A stretch of 64,000 nucleotides of DNA. Origin: Candidatus Margulisiibacteriota bacterium. GTDB lineage: Bacteria; Margulisbacteria; WOR-1; JAHJIW01. Of this stretch, positions 51,384-60,667 are shown one piece after another. Location of the stretch: contig JAHJIW010000009.1 in NCBI GenBank assembly GCA_018823125.1, forward strand, positions 1 to 64,000, read 5' to 3'. The position numbers were made by a program, and so were the translations under genes. A model generated the notes under the pieces. That model did not search any database and was not told the DNA's origin. It saw nothing but the letters and a program-made list of their open reading frames with translations. Numbering within the stretch: the first letter of the stretch is position 1; every line of letters begins with the position of its first letter.

Positions 51384-52154
51384 ATGAAAGATACTTTAAA
51401 AATTGCTGATAGAGAGTTTAATTCCAGGCTTTTTATCGGAACGGGTAAGTTTTCTTCGCCGGCGGTTATGCAGGCAGCGGTTGAGGCGGCTGAGTCCGAA
51501 ATAGTTACGGTCGCTTTACGGCGGGTTGATTTAGATAATCCGAACGATCAAATTTTAGAACATCTTGACCCAAATAAAGTTTTAATTTTACCCAATACTT
51601 CCGGAGCGCGGGATCATACGGAAGCGGTAAGATTAGCAAAATTAGCGGCGGCGTCCGGTTTGCCTAAATGGATAAAACTTGAGGTTACTCCTGAACCCCG
51701 GTTTTTACTGCCGGATCCGGTAGAGACGCTCAAGGCGGCAGAAATTTTAGTTAAAGATGGATTTAATGTGATGCCTTATATTAATGCCGATCCGATTCTG
51801 GCGAAACGATTAGAGGAAGTCGGCTGTGTTACGGTTATGCCGCTTGGTTCTCCAATCGGGAGTAATCAGGGCATAAAAACTTTGGAAAACATAAAAATTA
51901 TTTTAGATTTGGTTAATATTCCGGTAGTGGTGGATGCGGGATTAGGAAAACCTTCCGATGCGGCGCTGGCGATGGAGCTGGGGGCATCTGCGGTATTGGT
52001 AAATACTGCCATTGCAACTGCGGGCAATCCAACTGAAATGGCTAAAGCCTTTAAATTAGCAGTAATTGCTGGAAGATGTGCCTATTTAAGTAAAATTCCC
52101 GAAACTAAAGATTTTGCGGAGGCTTCGAGTCCTCTTTCTGGGTTGTTAAGATGA
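51384..52154 (+). CDS. thiG: Thiazole synthase
   Basis: TIM-barrel enzyme that condenses deoxyxylulose phosphate, dehydroglycine and the ThiS thiocarboxylate. Blocks [35 protein letters not shown] (catalytic Lys), [12 protein letters not shown] and [19 protein letters not shown]. 256 residues. Overlaps thiH by 4 bases. Confidence 0.97.
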   Translation: MKDTLKIADREFNSRLFIGTGKFSSPAVMQAAVEAAESEIVTVALRRVDLDNPNDQILEHLDPNKVLILPNTSGARDHTEAVRLAKLAAASGLPKWIKLEVTPEPRFLLPDPVETLKAAEILVKDGFNVMPYINADPILAKRLEEVGCVTVMPLGSPIGSNQGIKTLENIKIILDLVNIPVVVDAGLGKPSDAALAMELGASAVLVNTAIATAGNPTEMAKAFKLAVIAGRCAYLSKIPETKDFAEASSPLSGLLR

Positions 52155-53275
52155 GTTTCAAGAAAGTATTAGAAAAATTTGATCCTTCTTTGACCAAACA
52201 TAAGATTGACCAGGTTAGTGATGAGGAAATTGAGGTCCTGCTTTTTAAAGAAAAGTTTTCTCTGGATGATTTGATTCCTCTGCTTTCTCCAGCTGCGGAA
52301 AAGAACTTATCAAAACTTTCAATTAAGGCGAAAAATAAAACCCTGCAGCATTTTGGCCGGACGATTAAGCTGTATGCGCCATTATATTTGTCGAGTTATT
52401 GCCGCAATAGTTGTGTGTATTGTAATTTTAATAAAAAAAATAAGACCGCCCGCCGGCGGCTTAGTTTAAAAGAAGCACAAAAAGAAGCGCAAATACTTTT
52501 TGATTATGGTTTCAGGCATATTTTATTAGTTGCGGGAGAAGACCCTGATTTTATTAACCGGGAGTATCTGGCTGAATTAATTAAAAATTTAAAAACAAAA
52601 TTCTCCGGCGTTTCGGTTGAAATTGCTCCGCTGGAGGCGCAAGAGTATCTACAATTGGAAAATCTTGGTTTGGATGGTTTAACCATTTATCAAGAAACTT
52701 ATGATCATAAAGTTTATCGGGAAGTGCATGCGGGCGGGAGCAAAAGTGATTTTTGGTGGAGATTAGCCACTCCGGAGAGGGGAGGGCAGGCAAAGTTAAG
52801 GGAGCTGGGAATTGGATTTCTTTTGGGATTGGCAGATTGGCGGGTGGAAGGTTTTTATTTAGGAATGCATGCGGCTTATTTAATGAAAAATTTCTGGCAA
52901 AGCCAAATCTCAATATCATTTCCTCGTATCCGGAATATCGAAGCGAGCTTTCGGCCTCCCCAGCGGGTGAGCGATAAAAATTTGCTCCAATTAATTACGG
53001 CGCTTAGATTAGTTTTTCCGCATGTGGATATGACTCTTTCAACCCGGGAGTGTCCGGCGCTGCGCGATGATCTAATTGGAGTTGGAATCACCCGCATGAG
53101 TGCGGGATCCAAAACTTCGCCGGGTGGATATGCTAACGCCGGCCAAAACGAAAGTAAGCAGTTTTCACTTGAGGATCACCGCTCACCATTGGAAGTTTCT
53201 CAGTCGATTTCAAGTGCCGGATTTGACCCCGTTTTTAAGGACTGGGAAAGACTCTTTGATCGTGAAAAACTTTAA
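52151..53275 (+). CDS. thiH: 2-iminoacetate synthase ThiH (tyrosine lyase)
   Basis: Radical-SAM enzyme that cleaves tyrosine to dehydroglycine and p-cresol. The SAM cluster motif is CRNSCVYC (near 82-89). RKxH-like YQETYD and HAGGSKSDFWWRL, and the final GQNESKQFSLEDHR block are typical. 374 residues. Use of ThiH instead of the oxygen-dependent glycine oxidase ThiO fits an anaerobe. Confidence 0.96.
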   Translation: MSFKKVLEKFDPSLTKHKIDQVSDEEIEVLLFKEKFSLDDLIPLLSPAAEKNLSKLSIKAKNKTLQHFGRTIKLYAPLYLSSYCRNSCVYCNFNKKNKTARRRLSLKEAQKEAQILFDYGFRHILLVAGEDPDFINREYLAELIKNLKTKFSGVSVEIAPLEAQEYLQLENLGLDGLTIYQETYDHKVYREVHAGGSKSDFWWRLATPERGGQAKLRELGIGFLLGLADWRVEGFYLGMHAAYLMKNFWQSQISISFPRIRNIEASFRPPQRVSDKNLLQLITALRLVFPHVDMTLSTRECPALRDDLIGVGITRMSAGSKTSPGGYANAGQNESKQFSLEDHRSPLEVSQSISSAGFDPVFKDWERLFDREKL

Positions 53276-53283
53276 AACTAGCG

Positions 53284-53311
53284 TTGGAAAAGAATTGGCG
53301 TATGCTAGAAT
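53284..53311 (+). promoter_or_regulatory. Probable promoter of the iscU operon
   Basis: TTGGAA (53284-53289), 16 nt, TAGAAT (53306-53311), with AAGGAGG before the iscU ATG. Confidence 0.5.
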
Positions 53312-53333
53312 AACTTCTAAGGAGGAGACTTAA

Positions 53334-53762
53334 ATGGTAGAACAATACAATCCAACTGTAATGGATCATTTTATGCACCCGCGTAACATGGGTGATATGG
53401 AAAATCCGGATGGGGTGGGGCATATCGGCAATCCCCAGTGTGGGGACATTATGGAAATGTACATTAAAGTAAAAGATAATGTCATTATCGATGTTAAATT
53501 TAAAACTTTTGGTTGTGGAGCCGCAATTGCTTCAAGTTCAATTGTAACTGAGTTGGTAAAAGGAAAAACCATTGAAGAAGCGCTGAAAATAACCAATCAA
53601 CAAGTGGTGGATGCTTTAGGCGGTCTTCCTCCGATCAAGCGCCATTGTTCGGTACTCGGTGAAGATGCGCTGAAAAGCGCCATTGATGATTATTTAAAAA
53701 AGACTACCGGCAAAGGGATCGAGGGCTGGCAGCCGCATGAGGAAGAAGAACATGCCCACTGA
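53334..53762 (+). CDS. iscU: Iron-sulfur cluster scaffold IscU/NifU N-terminal type
   Basis: Scaffold on which [2Fe-2S] clusters are built. The three ligand cysteines are C36 (NPQCGD, with D38), C61 (FGCGAA) and C105 (RHCSVLG, with H104). 142 residues, ending in an acidic/His tail. It overlaps the IscS-like gene by 11 bases, so the two are made together. Confidence 0.95.
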   Translation: MVEQYNPTVMDHFMHPRNMGDMENPDGVGHIGNPQCGDIMEMYIKVKDNVIIDVKFKTFGCGAAIASSSIVTELVKGKTIEEALKITNQQVVDALGGLPPIKRHCSVLGEDALKSAIDDYLKKTTGKGIEGWQPHEEEEHAH

Positions 53763-54942
53763 GGCCAAACGCAAAGTTTACTTTGATAATATGGCCAATA
53801 CCCCACCCGACCACCGCGTAATCGAAACCATGCTCCTGCAAACTAAAGAAGCCTTTGGAAATCCCCTTAATATTCATGATTTTGGAGAAAAAACCGCCGA
53901 AGTTATAGAATCTTCACGGAAAAATGTAGCTGAATTAATTGGAGCTACCCCGGCAGAGATAATATTTACTTCCTGTGGATCTGAATCAAATAATTTTGCG
54001 ATTCGAGGGATAGCCAAAGCTTACGAAAAGAAAGGCAAGCATATAATTTCTTCCGCGATTGAACATTTTTCGGTGCTGCAGGTATTAAAGGCATTAGAAA
54101 AAGAAGGATTTAAAGTAACTTATCTGCCAGTTGATAAAAATGGGGTTATCAATTCCCAAGCTGTGGCGAAAGCCATAACCCCTGAGACAATTTTAGTTAC
54201 TTTAACTCATGCCAGTAATGAAATTGGAACCATTGAGCCCATTGCTGAAATTGGAAAGATTGTAAAAGACAAAGGGATCATCTTTCACGTAGATGCGGTG
54301 CAAACCGCAGGAACTATTCCATTAAATGTTGCCGAATTCCAGGTAGATGCTTTAACTCTTTCGGCTAATCTGTTTTACGGGCCCACTGGAATTGCCGCTC
54401 TTTATCTGAAAAAGGGCACACGCATTGTTCCGTTTTTGGTTGGCGGAACCCAAGAAGAAGGAAAACGTGCCGGAACCCAAAATATCCCCGGAATTTCCGG
54501 GATGGGGAAGGCAGCTGAGTTAGCAAAACAAGAAATGAATGCACGCAGTGAAAAATTAATCCCACTGAGAGATAGGCTACTTAAAGGTCTTACCGAAAAA
54601 ATTGATGACTTTTTTATTACCGGACATCCAACCAACCGATTGCCTGGACACGCGAGCGGGGTAGTTAAATATATTGAAGGCGAATCGATGTCGATGCTGC
54701 TTAATATGGAAGGAATTGCGGTATCCACCGGATCAGCCTGTGTTTCAAAAGCGCTCAAAGCTTCACACGTTGTATTAGCACTCGGAGTTTCTCCCGAAGA
54801 CGCACACGGTTCCCTTGTTTTTTCGATGGGAAAAGATGCTTCTGTAGAAGATGTAGACTATGTATTAGCAAAACTTCCGCCCATTGTTAAAAGACTTAGA
54901 GAAATGTCGCCGCTTTATCCTAAAAAGAAGGGGGCTAAGTAA
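53752..54942 (+). CDS. IscS/NifS homologue lacking the PLP lysine
   Basis: 396 residues, class V aminotransferase fold. PLP-site elements IEHFSVL (His), THASNEIGT and HVDAVQTAG (Asp, Gln) are present, as is the mobile-loop cysteine C330 in GSACVS. The segment that should read S-x-HK-x-YGPKG is SANLFYGPTG, so L207 takes the place of the Schiff-base lysine (K206 in Escherichia coli IscS) and Asn the preceding His. Cysteine desulfurase activity is therefore doubtful. An Archaeoglobus IscS without this lysine has been reported as inactive but able to lend its Cys to the cluster on IscU. ATG 53752 lies within iscU. The stop overlaps the next gene. Confidence 0.9.
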   Translation: MPTEAKRKVYFDNMANTPPDHRVIETMLLQTKEAFGNPLNIHDFGEKTAEVIESSRKNVAELIGATPAEIIFTSCGSESNNFAIRGIAKAYEKKGKHIISSAIEHFSVLQVLKALEKEGFKVTYLPVDKNGVINSQAVAKAITPETILVTLTHASNEIGTIEPIAEIGKIVKDKGIIFHVDAVQTAGTIPLNVAEFQVDALTLSANLFYGPTGIAALYLKKGTRIVPFLVGGTQEEGKRAGTQNIPGISGMGKAAELAKQEMNARSEKLIPLRDRLLKGLTEKIDDFFITGHPTNRLPGHASGVVKYIEGESMSMLLNMEGIAVSTGSACVSKALKASHVVLALGVSPEDAHGSLVFSMGKDASVEDVDYVLAKLPPIVKRLREMSPLYPKKKGAK

Positions 54943-55418
54943 TGGAAAAGGAAAAGTTTAATATTGTAGTTTTCTCGGGTGATATGGATAAAGTTTTAGC
55001 CGCTTTCATTTTAGCGACTACGGCAGCTTCCATGGGAATGGAAACTAGTATGTTCTTTACCTTTTGGGGCCTAAATGTTTTGCGTAAAAAGAAACTTACC
55101 AGTGGGAAAAACATCTTGCAGAAAATGATGAATTTTATGAACCAGGGTGGGGCTAGTCGGCTTTCGCTTTCGAAGTTTAATATGCTGGGGATGGGACCGG
55201 CCATGATGAAGGTGCTGATGAAGCAAGCCAAAGTTCCCAGTATCGAAGAATTTATAAAAACGGCAAAAGGTTTGGGCGTGAAATTAATTGCCTGTACCAC
55301 CACGTTTAGCTTTATGGGATTTGAAAAAGATGATTTTATCGACGGCATTGATTCTTATGCCGGTGCCGCTACGTTTATGGGAATGGCTTGCGAAGGAAAA
55401 GTTAGTTACTTTATATAA
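54942..55418 (+). CDS. DsrE/DsrF-like (DsrE2) sulfur-trafficking protein
   Basis: 158 residues with a DsrE fold (FNIVVFSGDMDKVLAAFILATTAASMGMETSMFFTFWG opening). A Cys in IACTTTFSFMG sits at the position that binds persulfide in relatives. Met-rich. Position between the IscS-like gene and tusA suggests it passes sulfane sulfur within this cluster. ATG overlaps the previous stop. Confidence 0.87.
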   Translation: MEKEKFNIVVFSGDMDKVLAAFILATTAASMGMETSMFFTFWGLNVLRKKKLTSGKNILQKMMNFMNQGGASRLSLSKFNMLGMGPAMMKVLMKQAKVPSIEEFIKTAKGLGVKLIACTTTFSFMGFEKDDFIDGIDSYAGAATFMGMACEGKVSYFI

Positions 55419-55430
55419 GGAGGCATCTTC

Positions 55431-55664
55431 ATGAGAGCCGATGTGTCTCTCGATTGTTTTGGTCTTTTATGTCCCATGCCCATTATTAAAACTGCAGAAA
55501 AGATTAAACTCCTTAAAACCGGAGAGGTATTAGAAGTTCTTTCGAATGACGAAGGAATAAAAACCGACATGCCGGCCTGGTGTAAGGCTACCGGGCAGGA
55601 GTTTATAGGGGTGGAGGAGAGAGGCGGGGAATATCGCGCCTATGTGAAAAAAAGGGGTGAGTAG
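55431..55664 (+). CDS. TusA/SirA family sulfurtransferase
   Basis: 77 residues with the family motif LDCFGLLCPMPIIKT, whose CPxP cysteine carries persulfide, and a DMPAWCKATGQE block. AAGGAGG precedes the ATG. It probably exchanges sulfur with the DsrE2 protein 13 bases upstream. Confidence 0.92.
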   Translation: MRADVSLDCFGLLCPMPIIKTAEKIKLLKTGEVLEVLSNDEGIKTDMPAWCKATGQEFIGVEERGGEYRAYVKKRGE

Positions 55665-55667
55665 CCC

Positions 55668-58142
55668 ATGGTAAAAGACCCGGCGCATGCGCATCAACCT
55701 TCTAGTAAAACCGAAAAAATATTCATTTCCATTTCCGGCATGCATTGTGCTTCCTGTGTTACCTCAATTGAAAATGCCTTAAAAAGTTTTAAAGGGGTCA
55801 TAGACGCAAAAGTTAATTTCGCTTCAGAAAAAGCCACAGTAGAATATGATCCCGCAGTTGCTGACGTTGAAAAAATTGAAAAAGTTATTGAAGCCACCGG
55901 CTATAAAGTTATCCGACCGAAAAAAGCAGCAGGTAATGTCTTGAGGCTTAAAGTTGTTGGTATGGATAATCCTCATTGTGTGGGCACCGTTGGGGGAGCG
56001 GTCAAAAGTCTTCCGGGAATAATATCCCAGGATCTGCGGGTAAATGAGAAAGCCGTGATTCAATATGATCCGGCTCAAGTCGATCCACAAAAAATCAAAG
56101 AGGTTATCAAAGCAGCCGGCTATACCCCGTTTGAAGAAGCAGAAGTAACGGTTGATGTTGAAAAAGAAGCGCGCGAGAAAGAAATCCAAAACTTTAAGAA
56201 TAGATTTATGGGCGCTCTCGTTTTAAGTTTACCTTTACTCTACTACATGCTGGCGATGCTTTTTAACGTACCGATCCCTAAATTTATGGTTCAGCATGCC
56301 GCGACCATCCAATTTATACTTACCACGCCAATCATGTTTATCGGCAGTATCTTTTTTACCAGAGGAATCGTTTCCCTGGTCAAAACCAGAACTGCCAATA
56401 TGGACACCCTGGTTTCTCTCGGGGTGGGGGCGGCCTATCTCTACAGTTTATTTGTAACCGTAAATATTTGGATGGGCAATCCCGCTTACGGGATGGGAAA
56501 CCTCTATTACGAAGTGGCGGGCTTCTTATTAACCTTTATCCTGCTTGGAAAATATTTTGAAGCGATGGCCAAAGGAAAAACATCTGAAGCAATCAAAAAA
56601 TTGATGGGCCTGCAGCCCAAGACGGCGGTGGTAGAAAGAGATGGTAAGGAAATAGAGGTTGCAATTAACCAGGTAGAGGTTGGAGATATTATAATCGTAA
56701 AACCGGGTGGAAAAATCCCGGTGGACGGAACCGTCATTGAAGGCCATTCCAGTGTGGATGAGTCTATGGTAACTGGAGAGAGTATTCCGGTTGAGAAAAA
56801 GGCGGGCGATAAAGTAGTGGGTGCCACTATCAATAAAACCGGTTCATTTAAGTTTAAAGCCGAAAAAATTGGAAAAGATACGTTTCTAGCTCAGGTGATA
56901 AGACTGGTTGAAGAAGCTCAGGGAAGCAAAGCTCCAGTGGAAGAATTGGCGGATAAAATCTCAGCAGTTTTTGTGCCGGCGGTGGTTTTGATTGGATTAG
57001 TAGCATTTGTTATCTGGTTGGTGGCTGGACAGAGTTTTATTTTTGCGCTTACCGTTTTTATTACAGTCATAATCATAGCGTGTCCCTGTGCTTTGGGATT
57101 AGCTACTCCCACCGCAGTGATGGTGGGGACTGGATTAGGAGCTGAACATGGAATTCTCATTAAAAGTGCAACCGCCCTGCAGCGTGCCGCTCAACTTAAA
57201 GTTATTGTTTTTGATAAAACTGGAACCTTAACTAAAGGTGAGCCGGAAGTCACAGATTTAATTCCCAAAGACGTATTATTATATGCAGCGGTTGCGGAAA
57301 AGCGGTCTGAACATCCGTTGGCAGAAGCAATTCTTAAGAAGGCGAAACTCGAAAAAATTGACGTCCCGGATCCAGAAAATTTTAATGCTATTTCTGGTAA
57401 AGGCGTTGAGGCCAGTCTGAAGGGTGAATATATTTTGCTTGGCAACCGAAAGTTGATGCAAGAAAAAAACATTCCAATTACAGAACAAGAAAATAAAATA
57501 CAAGAGCTAGAGTCACAAGGAAAAACAGTCATGCTGGTTGCTAAAAATAATATTTTGATTGGATTGGTGGCGGTTGCGGATACTTTAAAAAAATATTCAA
57601 AGGAAGCCGTAGCTGAATTGCATCACATGGGAAGAGAAGTAGTCATGATTACCGGTGATAACCAAAGAACCGGAGAAGCCATTGCTTCCCAGGTTGGTAT
57701 TGATCGGGTTCTAGCTGAAGTGCTTCCACAAGATAAGGCGGATAATATCAAAAAACTTCAGGCCGGAGGAAAGCAAGTAGCGATGGTAGGGGATGGAATC
57801 AACGACGCCCCGGCACTGGCCCAAGCTGACATTGGTATCGCAATTGGGACCGGAACTGATGTTGCCATTGAAACTGGAGAAATTGTTTTAGTAAAAGATG
57901 ATTTGCGGGATGTGGTAACCGCGATCGATTTAAGTGCTTATTCAATGCGCAAGATCAAACAAAATCTTTTCTGGGCTTTTATTTATAATTCTTTAGGAAT
58001 TCCAATTGCTGCTGGAATTTTATATCCCTTTACCGGGTTTTTATTAAATCCGATTATCGCTGGTGCAGCGATGGCTTTCAGCTCGGTTTCGGTAGTGTCA
58101 AATTCGCTTTTAATGAAAAGATTCAAACCCAGAATAAAATAA
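55668..58142 (+). CDS. copA: Copper-translocating P-type ATPase
   Basis: P1B-type pump for Cu(I) export across the inner membrane. The first metal-binding domain has C27-A-S-C30. The second (from about 92) has N101-P-H-C104 instead of CxxC, so it probably does not bind copper normally. Membrane segments follow from about 180. The transport motif is C472-P-C474, the phosphorylated Asp is D516 in DKTGT, and MITGD and GDGINDAP complete the pump. 824 residues. It starts 3 bases after tusA, so copper export and sulfur trafficking are co-transcribed. Confidence 0.95.
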   Translation: MVKDPAHAHQPSSKTEKIFISISGMHCASCVTSIENALKSFKGVIDAKVNFASEKATVEYDPAVADVEKIEKVIEATGYKVIRPKKAAGNVLRLKVVGMDNPHCVGTVGGAVKSLPGIISQDLRVNEKAVIQYDPAQVDPQKIKEVIKAAGYTPFEEAEVTVDVEKEAREKEIQNFKNRFMGALVLSLPLLYYMLAMLFNVPIPKFMVQHAATIQFILTTPIMFIGSIFFTRGIVSLVKTRTANMDTLVSLGVGAAYLYSLFVTVNIWMGNPAYGMGNLYYEVAGFLLTFILLGKYFEAMAKGKTSEAIKKLMGLQPKTAVVERDGKEIEVAINQVEVGDIIIVKPGGKIPVDGTVIEGHSSVDESMVTGESIPVEKKAGDKVVGATINKTGSFKFKAEKIGKDTFLAQVIRLVEEAQGSKAPVEELADKISAVFVPAVVLIGLVAFVIWLVAGQSFIFALTVFITVIIIACPCALGLATPTAVMVGTGLGAEHGILIKSATALQRAAQLKVIVFDKTGTLTKGEPEVTDLIPKDVLLYAAVAEKRSEHPLAEAILKKAKLEKIDVPDPENFNAISGKGVEASLKGEYILLGNRKLMQEKNIPITEQENKIQELESQGKTVMLVAKNNILIGLVAVADTLKKYSKEAVAELHHMGREVVMITGDNQRTGEAIASQVGIDRVLAEVLPQDKADNIKKLQAGGKQVAMVGDGINDAPALAQADIGIAIGTGTDVAIETGEIVLVKDDLRDVVTAIDLSAYSMRKIKQNLFWAFIYNSLGIPIAAGILYPFTGFLLNPIIAGAAMAFSSVSVVSNSLLMKRFKPRIK

Positions 58143-58159
58143 CAGGGAGGTGAAACATT

Positions 58160-58513
58160 ATGATGGGAGGATTAACTGGATTTCTTTGGGGATCATTAAT
58201 TATTGTACTTTTACTTTTAGGTTTTGCGTACATAATTTGGGCGATTGCGAGTAAGGAAAAAGGAGCCGTAAAAAATATTGGTCAGGCAATTGCAATCGTG
58301 ATTGCAGTTTTGGCGATCTTTATCTTTTTATATGGCAGCGTATACGGGGGAATGTTTGGAGGATGTGGTGGTAAAGGTTATATGATGGGTAAAGGGATGA
58401 TGCGCTACAAGGAGGGAGCAGACGAAAGCAAAATGTATGAATATATGGAAAAAGTCATGAAAAAACCCGGTATGCATGAGTGGATGGAAAAATATATGGA
58501 GAAAAACAAGTAA
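58160..58513 (+). CDS. Small Met/Gly-rich membrane protein
   Basis: 117 residues with two membrane segments (about 8-30 and 40-62), then GGMFGGCGGKGYMMGKGMMRYK and a charged tail rich in Met and His (MYEYMEKVMKKPGMHEWMEKYM). Met, Cys and His clusters are common in copper-handling proteins. It begins 17 bases after copA with GGGAGG before the ATG, so a role in copper delivery or storage is a reasonable inference. Family not recognised. Confidence 0.75.
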   Translation: MMGGLTGFLWGSLIIVLLLLGFAYIIWAIASKEKGAVKNIGQAIAIVIAVLAIFIFLYGSVYGGMFGGCGGKGYMMGKGMMRYKEGADESKMYEYMEKVMKKPGMHEWMEKYMEKNK

Positions 58514-58519
58514 AGAGTT

Positions 58520-59407
58520 TTAATGTAGCGGTTTTATTTCGAATTTTTCTTCAAGTTTTTTGGGATGCCAGGACAGTTTAGCTTTACGCAGTCCTGGTAT
58601 CCCTAAGTCCTGCTCCAGATTTATGTATTTAAATGAATTAAATGTTTTTTCACAAGCTTCTTTGATTAACATCTGGAAAACACCTGCGGTTTGAGGCTTT
58701 CCGTACGAAAAATGGACCGAAATCATATTTGGATTCGCCGTGCCTAGGATAAAGCCTTTGACTGAATCCTCAGCAAAAAGCATGCCGCCTTTGCAGTTAA
58801 GCTTATCAAATTGTCCAAAAGCTTCTTCAATGGCCTTCTTTTGTGAGTTGTAGGAAAATTTGGTGAAAAAGCGGGTTTCTTTTTTATGGCCGGCCCATTC
58901 CTCAAATAATTTTAAGGCTTGTACTGCATGCTCCGCTTTTAACGGAACAAACTGATAATCTGGAAAATGCTTCAAGAATCGTTTTAAGTGATTGCGTTTG
59001 CCATCGAACTTCTTGCCTTCAAGATTTGCTAAGTCTTCGCGAAGATAAATATAATCAGATTGATTGCGTAAATATTTGCAGCGATACTCATCCTTAGATA
59101 GTGATTCGCAAAATCTTTTAGAAAGCCTCGAAAGTTTTCCAGTGAGATTTAAACAGGTCTCGATGGTGCTGGAAAGCTTATGCTGACTGAGTGGTTCAAG
59201 GAAGTAGGGGGCTTCGTGCATGGGGCTGATTAATAAACAAAGATTTTCATTGATCATAGTTAATTGGGCACGGTCGAAGTTACGGTAAATAAATAAATTA
59301 GCCAAGTTTAATTCACAAATGGATCGTGGCGACGCATTTAAATATTTGGTAACTATTTCAAAGTCGGCTATTTCCAGGTTTTTAAACTTTGGATATTCAG
59401 GAATCAT
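58520..59407 (-). CDS. DUF2156 (GNAT-fold) protein
   Basis: 295 residues. The layout of two GNAT-like halves, YIYLREDLANLEGKKFDGKRNHLKRFLK, and the C-terminal INLEQDLGIPGLRKAKLSWHPKKLEEKF match DUF2156, the family that includes aminoacyl-phosphatidylglycerol synthase C-termini. Substrate unknown. It overlaps the 3' end of the neighbouring acetyltransferase gene by 11 bases. Confidence 0.85.
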   Translation of the reverse strand: MIPEYPKFKNLEIADFEIVTKYLNASPRSICELNLANLFIYRNFDRAQLTMINENLCLLISPMHEAPYFLEPLSQHKLSSTIETCLNLTGKLSRLSKRFCESLSKDEYRCKYLRNQSDYIYLREDLANLEGKKFDGKRNHLKRFLKHFPDYQFVPLKAEHAVQALKLFEEWAGHKKETRFFTKFSYNSQKKAIEEAFGQFDKLNCKGGMLFAEDSVKGFILGTANPNMISVHFSYGKPQTAGVFQMLIKEACEKTFNSFKYINLEQDLGIPGLRKAKLSWHPKKLEEKFEIKPLH

Positions 59408-59813
59408 GTTTTGATTTTACCATGCAGGTGCATTTTTCTGGAATGCATTCCTGGCACTCGACGGGATCTTTGGGTGGGAGGAAGGCAGGAGGGGAGACCG
59501 GCTTAAATCCTAATTTTTTAAAGAAATCGGGAATAATAGTGTATAAATAAATATCTTTAGCGGCTTTTGTAAATAATTCCTTAATTAGTTGGGATGCAAT
59601 GCCGTGTTTTTGATAGCCGGGACGCACTCCAACCGAACTGAGAAAGAAAAAATTATCATATTCCTTTAATCGGGCGGTGCCCACTACTTTTCCGTCTTTT
59701 TTAGCTACCCAAAAACCACCAAAAGCTTGATGAGTTGCAAGTAAATCCAGCTCTTCGAGGATTTTTACAATTTGTGCCTTGTCTTTTTCTTGTGCGCGTT
59801 CAATCATTAGCAT
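59397..59813 (-). CDS. GNAT N-acetyltransferase with Cys-rich tail
   Basis: 138 residues. The acetyl-CoA loop is VRPGYQKHGIASQL (near 72-85), followed by FFKKLGFKPV. The tail holds ECQECIPEKCTC, similar to the Cys-bearing tails of short amino-acid N-acetyltransferases (ArgA-like), so N-acetylglutamate synthesis is possible. Two nearby ATGs (59813, 59807) have no ribosome-binding site; the start is uncertain. Confidence 0.8.
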   Translation of the reverse strand: MLMIERAQEKDKAQIVKILEELDLLATHQAFGGFWVAKKDGKVVGTARLKEYDNFFFLSSVGVRPGYQKHGIASQLIKELFTKAAKDIYLYTIIPDFFKKLGFKPVSPPAFLPPKDPVECQECIPEKCTCMVKSKHDS

Positions 59814-59896
59814 AACTTTTATTATTTTACTATAAATACCAAAAATTCAGCAGTCTTCTTTTTTTTAGCGTTGGCTTATGTTACGATTACCTTGAT

Positions 59897-60346
59897 ATGA
59901 CACTTCAAATTCAACCTCAATCCAAACGAGTTTTTATCGGTCGTTTTGAATGCGGCTATGATCTTTTAGCCGCACTAACCGGCTTTTGCAAGAAAAATGA
60001 TATTAAGCTGGGAACTTTTAATGTCATTGGCGCAGTGAAAAAAGCCAAGCTCGGGTATTATAACCAGGAAGAAAAAAAGTATACTTACTGTATTGATTTA
60101 GAGAAAAAAATGGAAATTGCCGCCTGTATGGGAAATATTTCTCAAAAAGACGGAGAAATCATGGTGCATGCCCATATCGTTTTATCAGATCTTGGAGGGA
60201 AAACCGTAGGGGGGCACCTCCTGCCCGATACCGAAATCTTTGCGGCTGAATTTCATATTCAAGAGTACACGGGAGCCGAGCTAAATCGAATAAAAGATAG
60301 CGTGACCGGATTACCACTTTGGGGAAATAATAAATACAAGGAGTGA
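59897..60346 (+). CDS. PPC/DUF296 domain protein
   Basis: 149 residues of the plant-and-prokaryote-conserved (PPC) fold. Typical features are LLAALTGFCKKNDIKLGTFNVIGAVKKA and the metal-binding HAHIVLSDLGGKTVGGHLLP. Bacterial members are trimers of uncertain role; plant members attach to DNA-binding AT hooks, absent here. The thioredoxin gene follows after 5 bases. Confidence 0.9.
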   Translation: MTLQIQPQSKRVFIGRFECGYDLLAALTGFCKKNDIKLGTFNVIGAVKKAKLGYYNQEEKKYTYCIDLEKKMEIAACMGNISQKDGEIMVHAHIVLSDLGGKTVGGHLLPDTEIFAAEFHIQEYTGAELNRIKDSVTGLPLWGNNKYKE

Positions 60347-60351
60347 TTCAA

Positions 60352-60666
60352 ATGTCAAAAGCAATCAATGATGCCGAGTTTTCAAAAGAAGTTGAACAAA
60401 ATCAGGGAGTAGTATTTGTAGATTTTTGGGCGCCGTGGTGTGGTCCGTGCGTAATGATGGCGCCGCTTTACGATAAAATGTCAAAAAAATATCCTTCAAT
60501 TAAGTTTTGTAAAGTAGATACTACCCAAAGTTCCGAAAAAGCGATGCAATATGCCGTAACCGGTATTCCCTGCATCATTATTTTTAAGAATGGAAAAGAA
60601 GTGGAACGTATTATAGGGCTGCAGCCTGAGCCAAAGTTTGAGCAAACTATAAATAAGTACGCTTAG
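60352..60666 (+). CDS. trxA: Thioredoxin
   Basis: 104 residues from ATG 60352, which has AAGGAG 10 bases upstream. Active site WCGPC in [10 protein letters not shown], cis-Pro loop [10 protein letters not shown] with an extra Cys beside the Pro. Cytoplasmic disulfide reductase, presumably the partner of TrxB encoded 14 kb away. gpmA follows 1 base later. Confidence 0.93.
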   Translation: MSKAINDAEFSKEVEQNQGVVFVDFWAPWCGPCVMMAPLYDKMSKKYPSIKFCKVDTTQSSEKAMQYAVTGIPCIIIFKNGKEVERIIGLQPEPKFEQTINKYA

Positions 60667-60667
60667 C

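Noticed and set aside
55824-56189. Open frame of 121 codons antisense to copA
   Set aside because: Lies wholly within the conserved metal-binding domains of copA, with no start signals.
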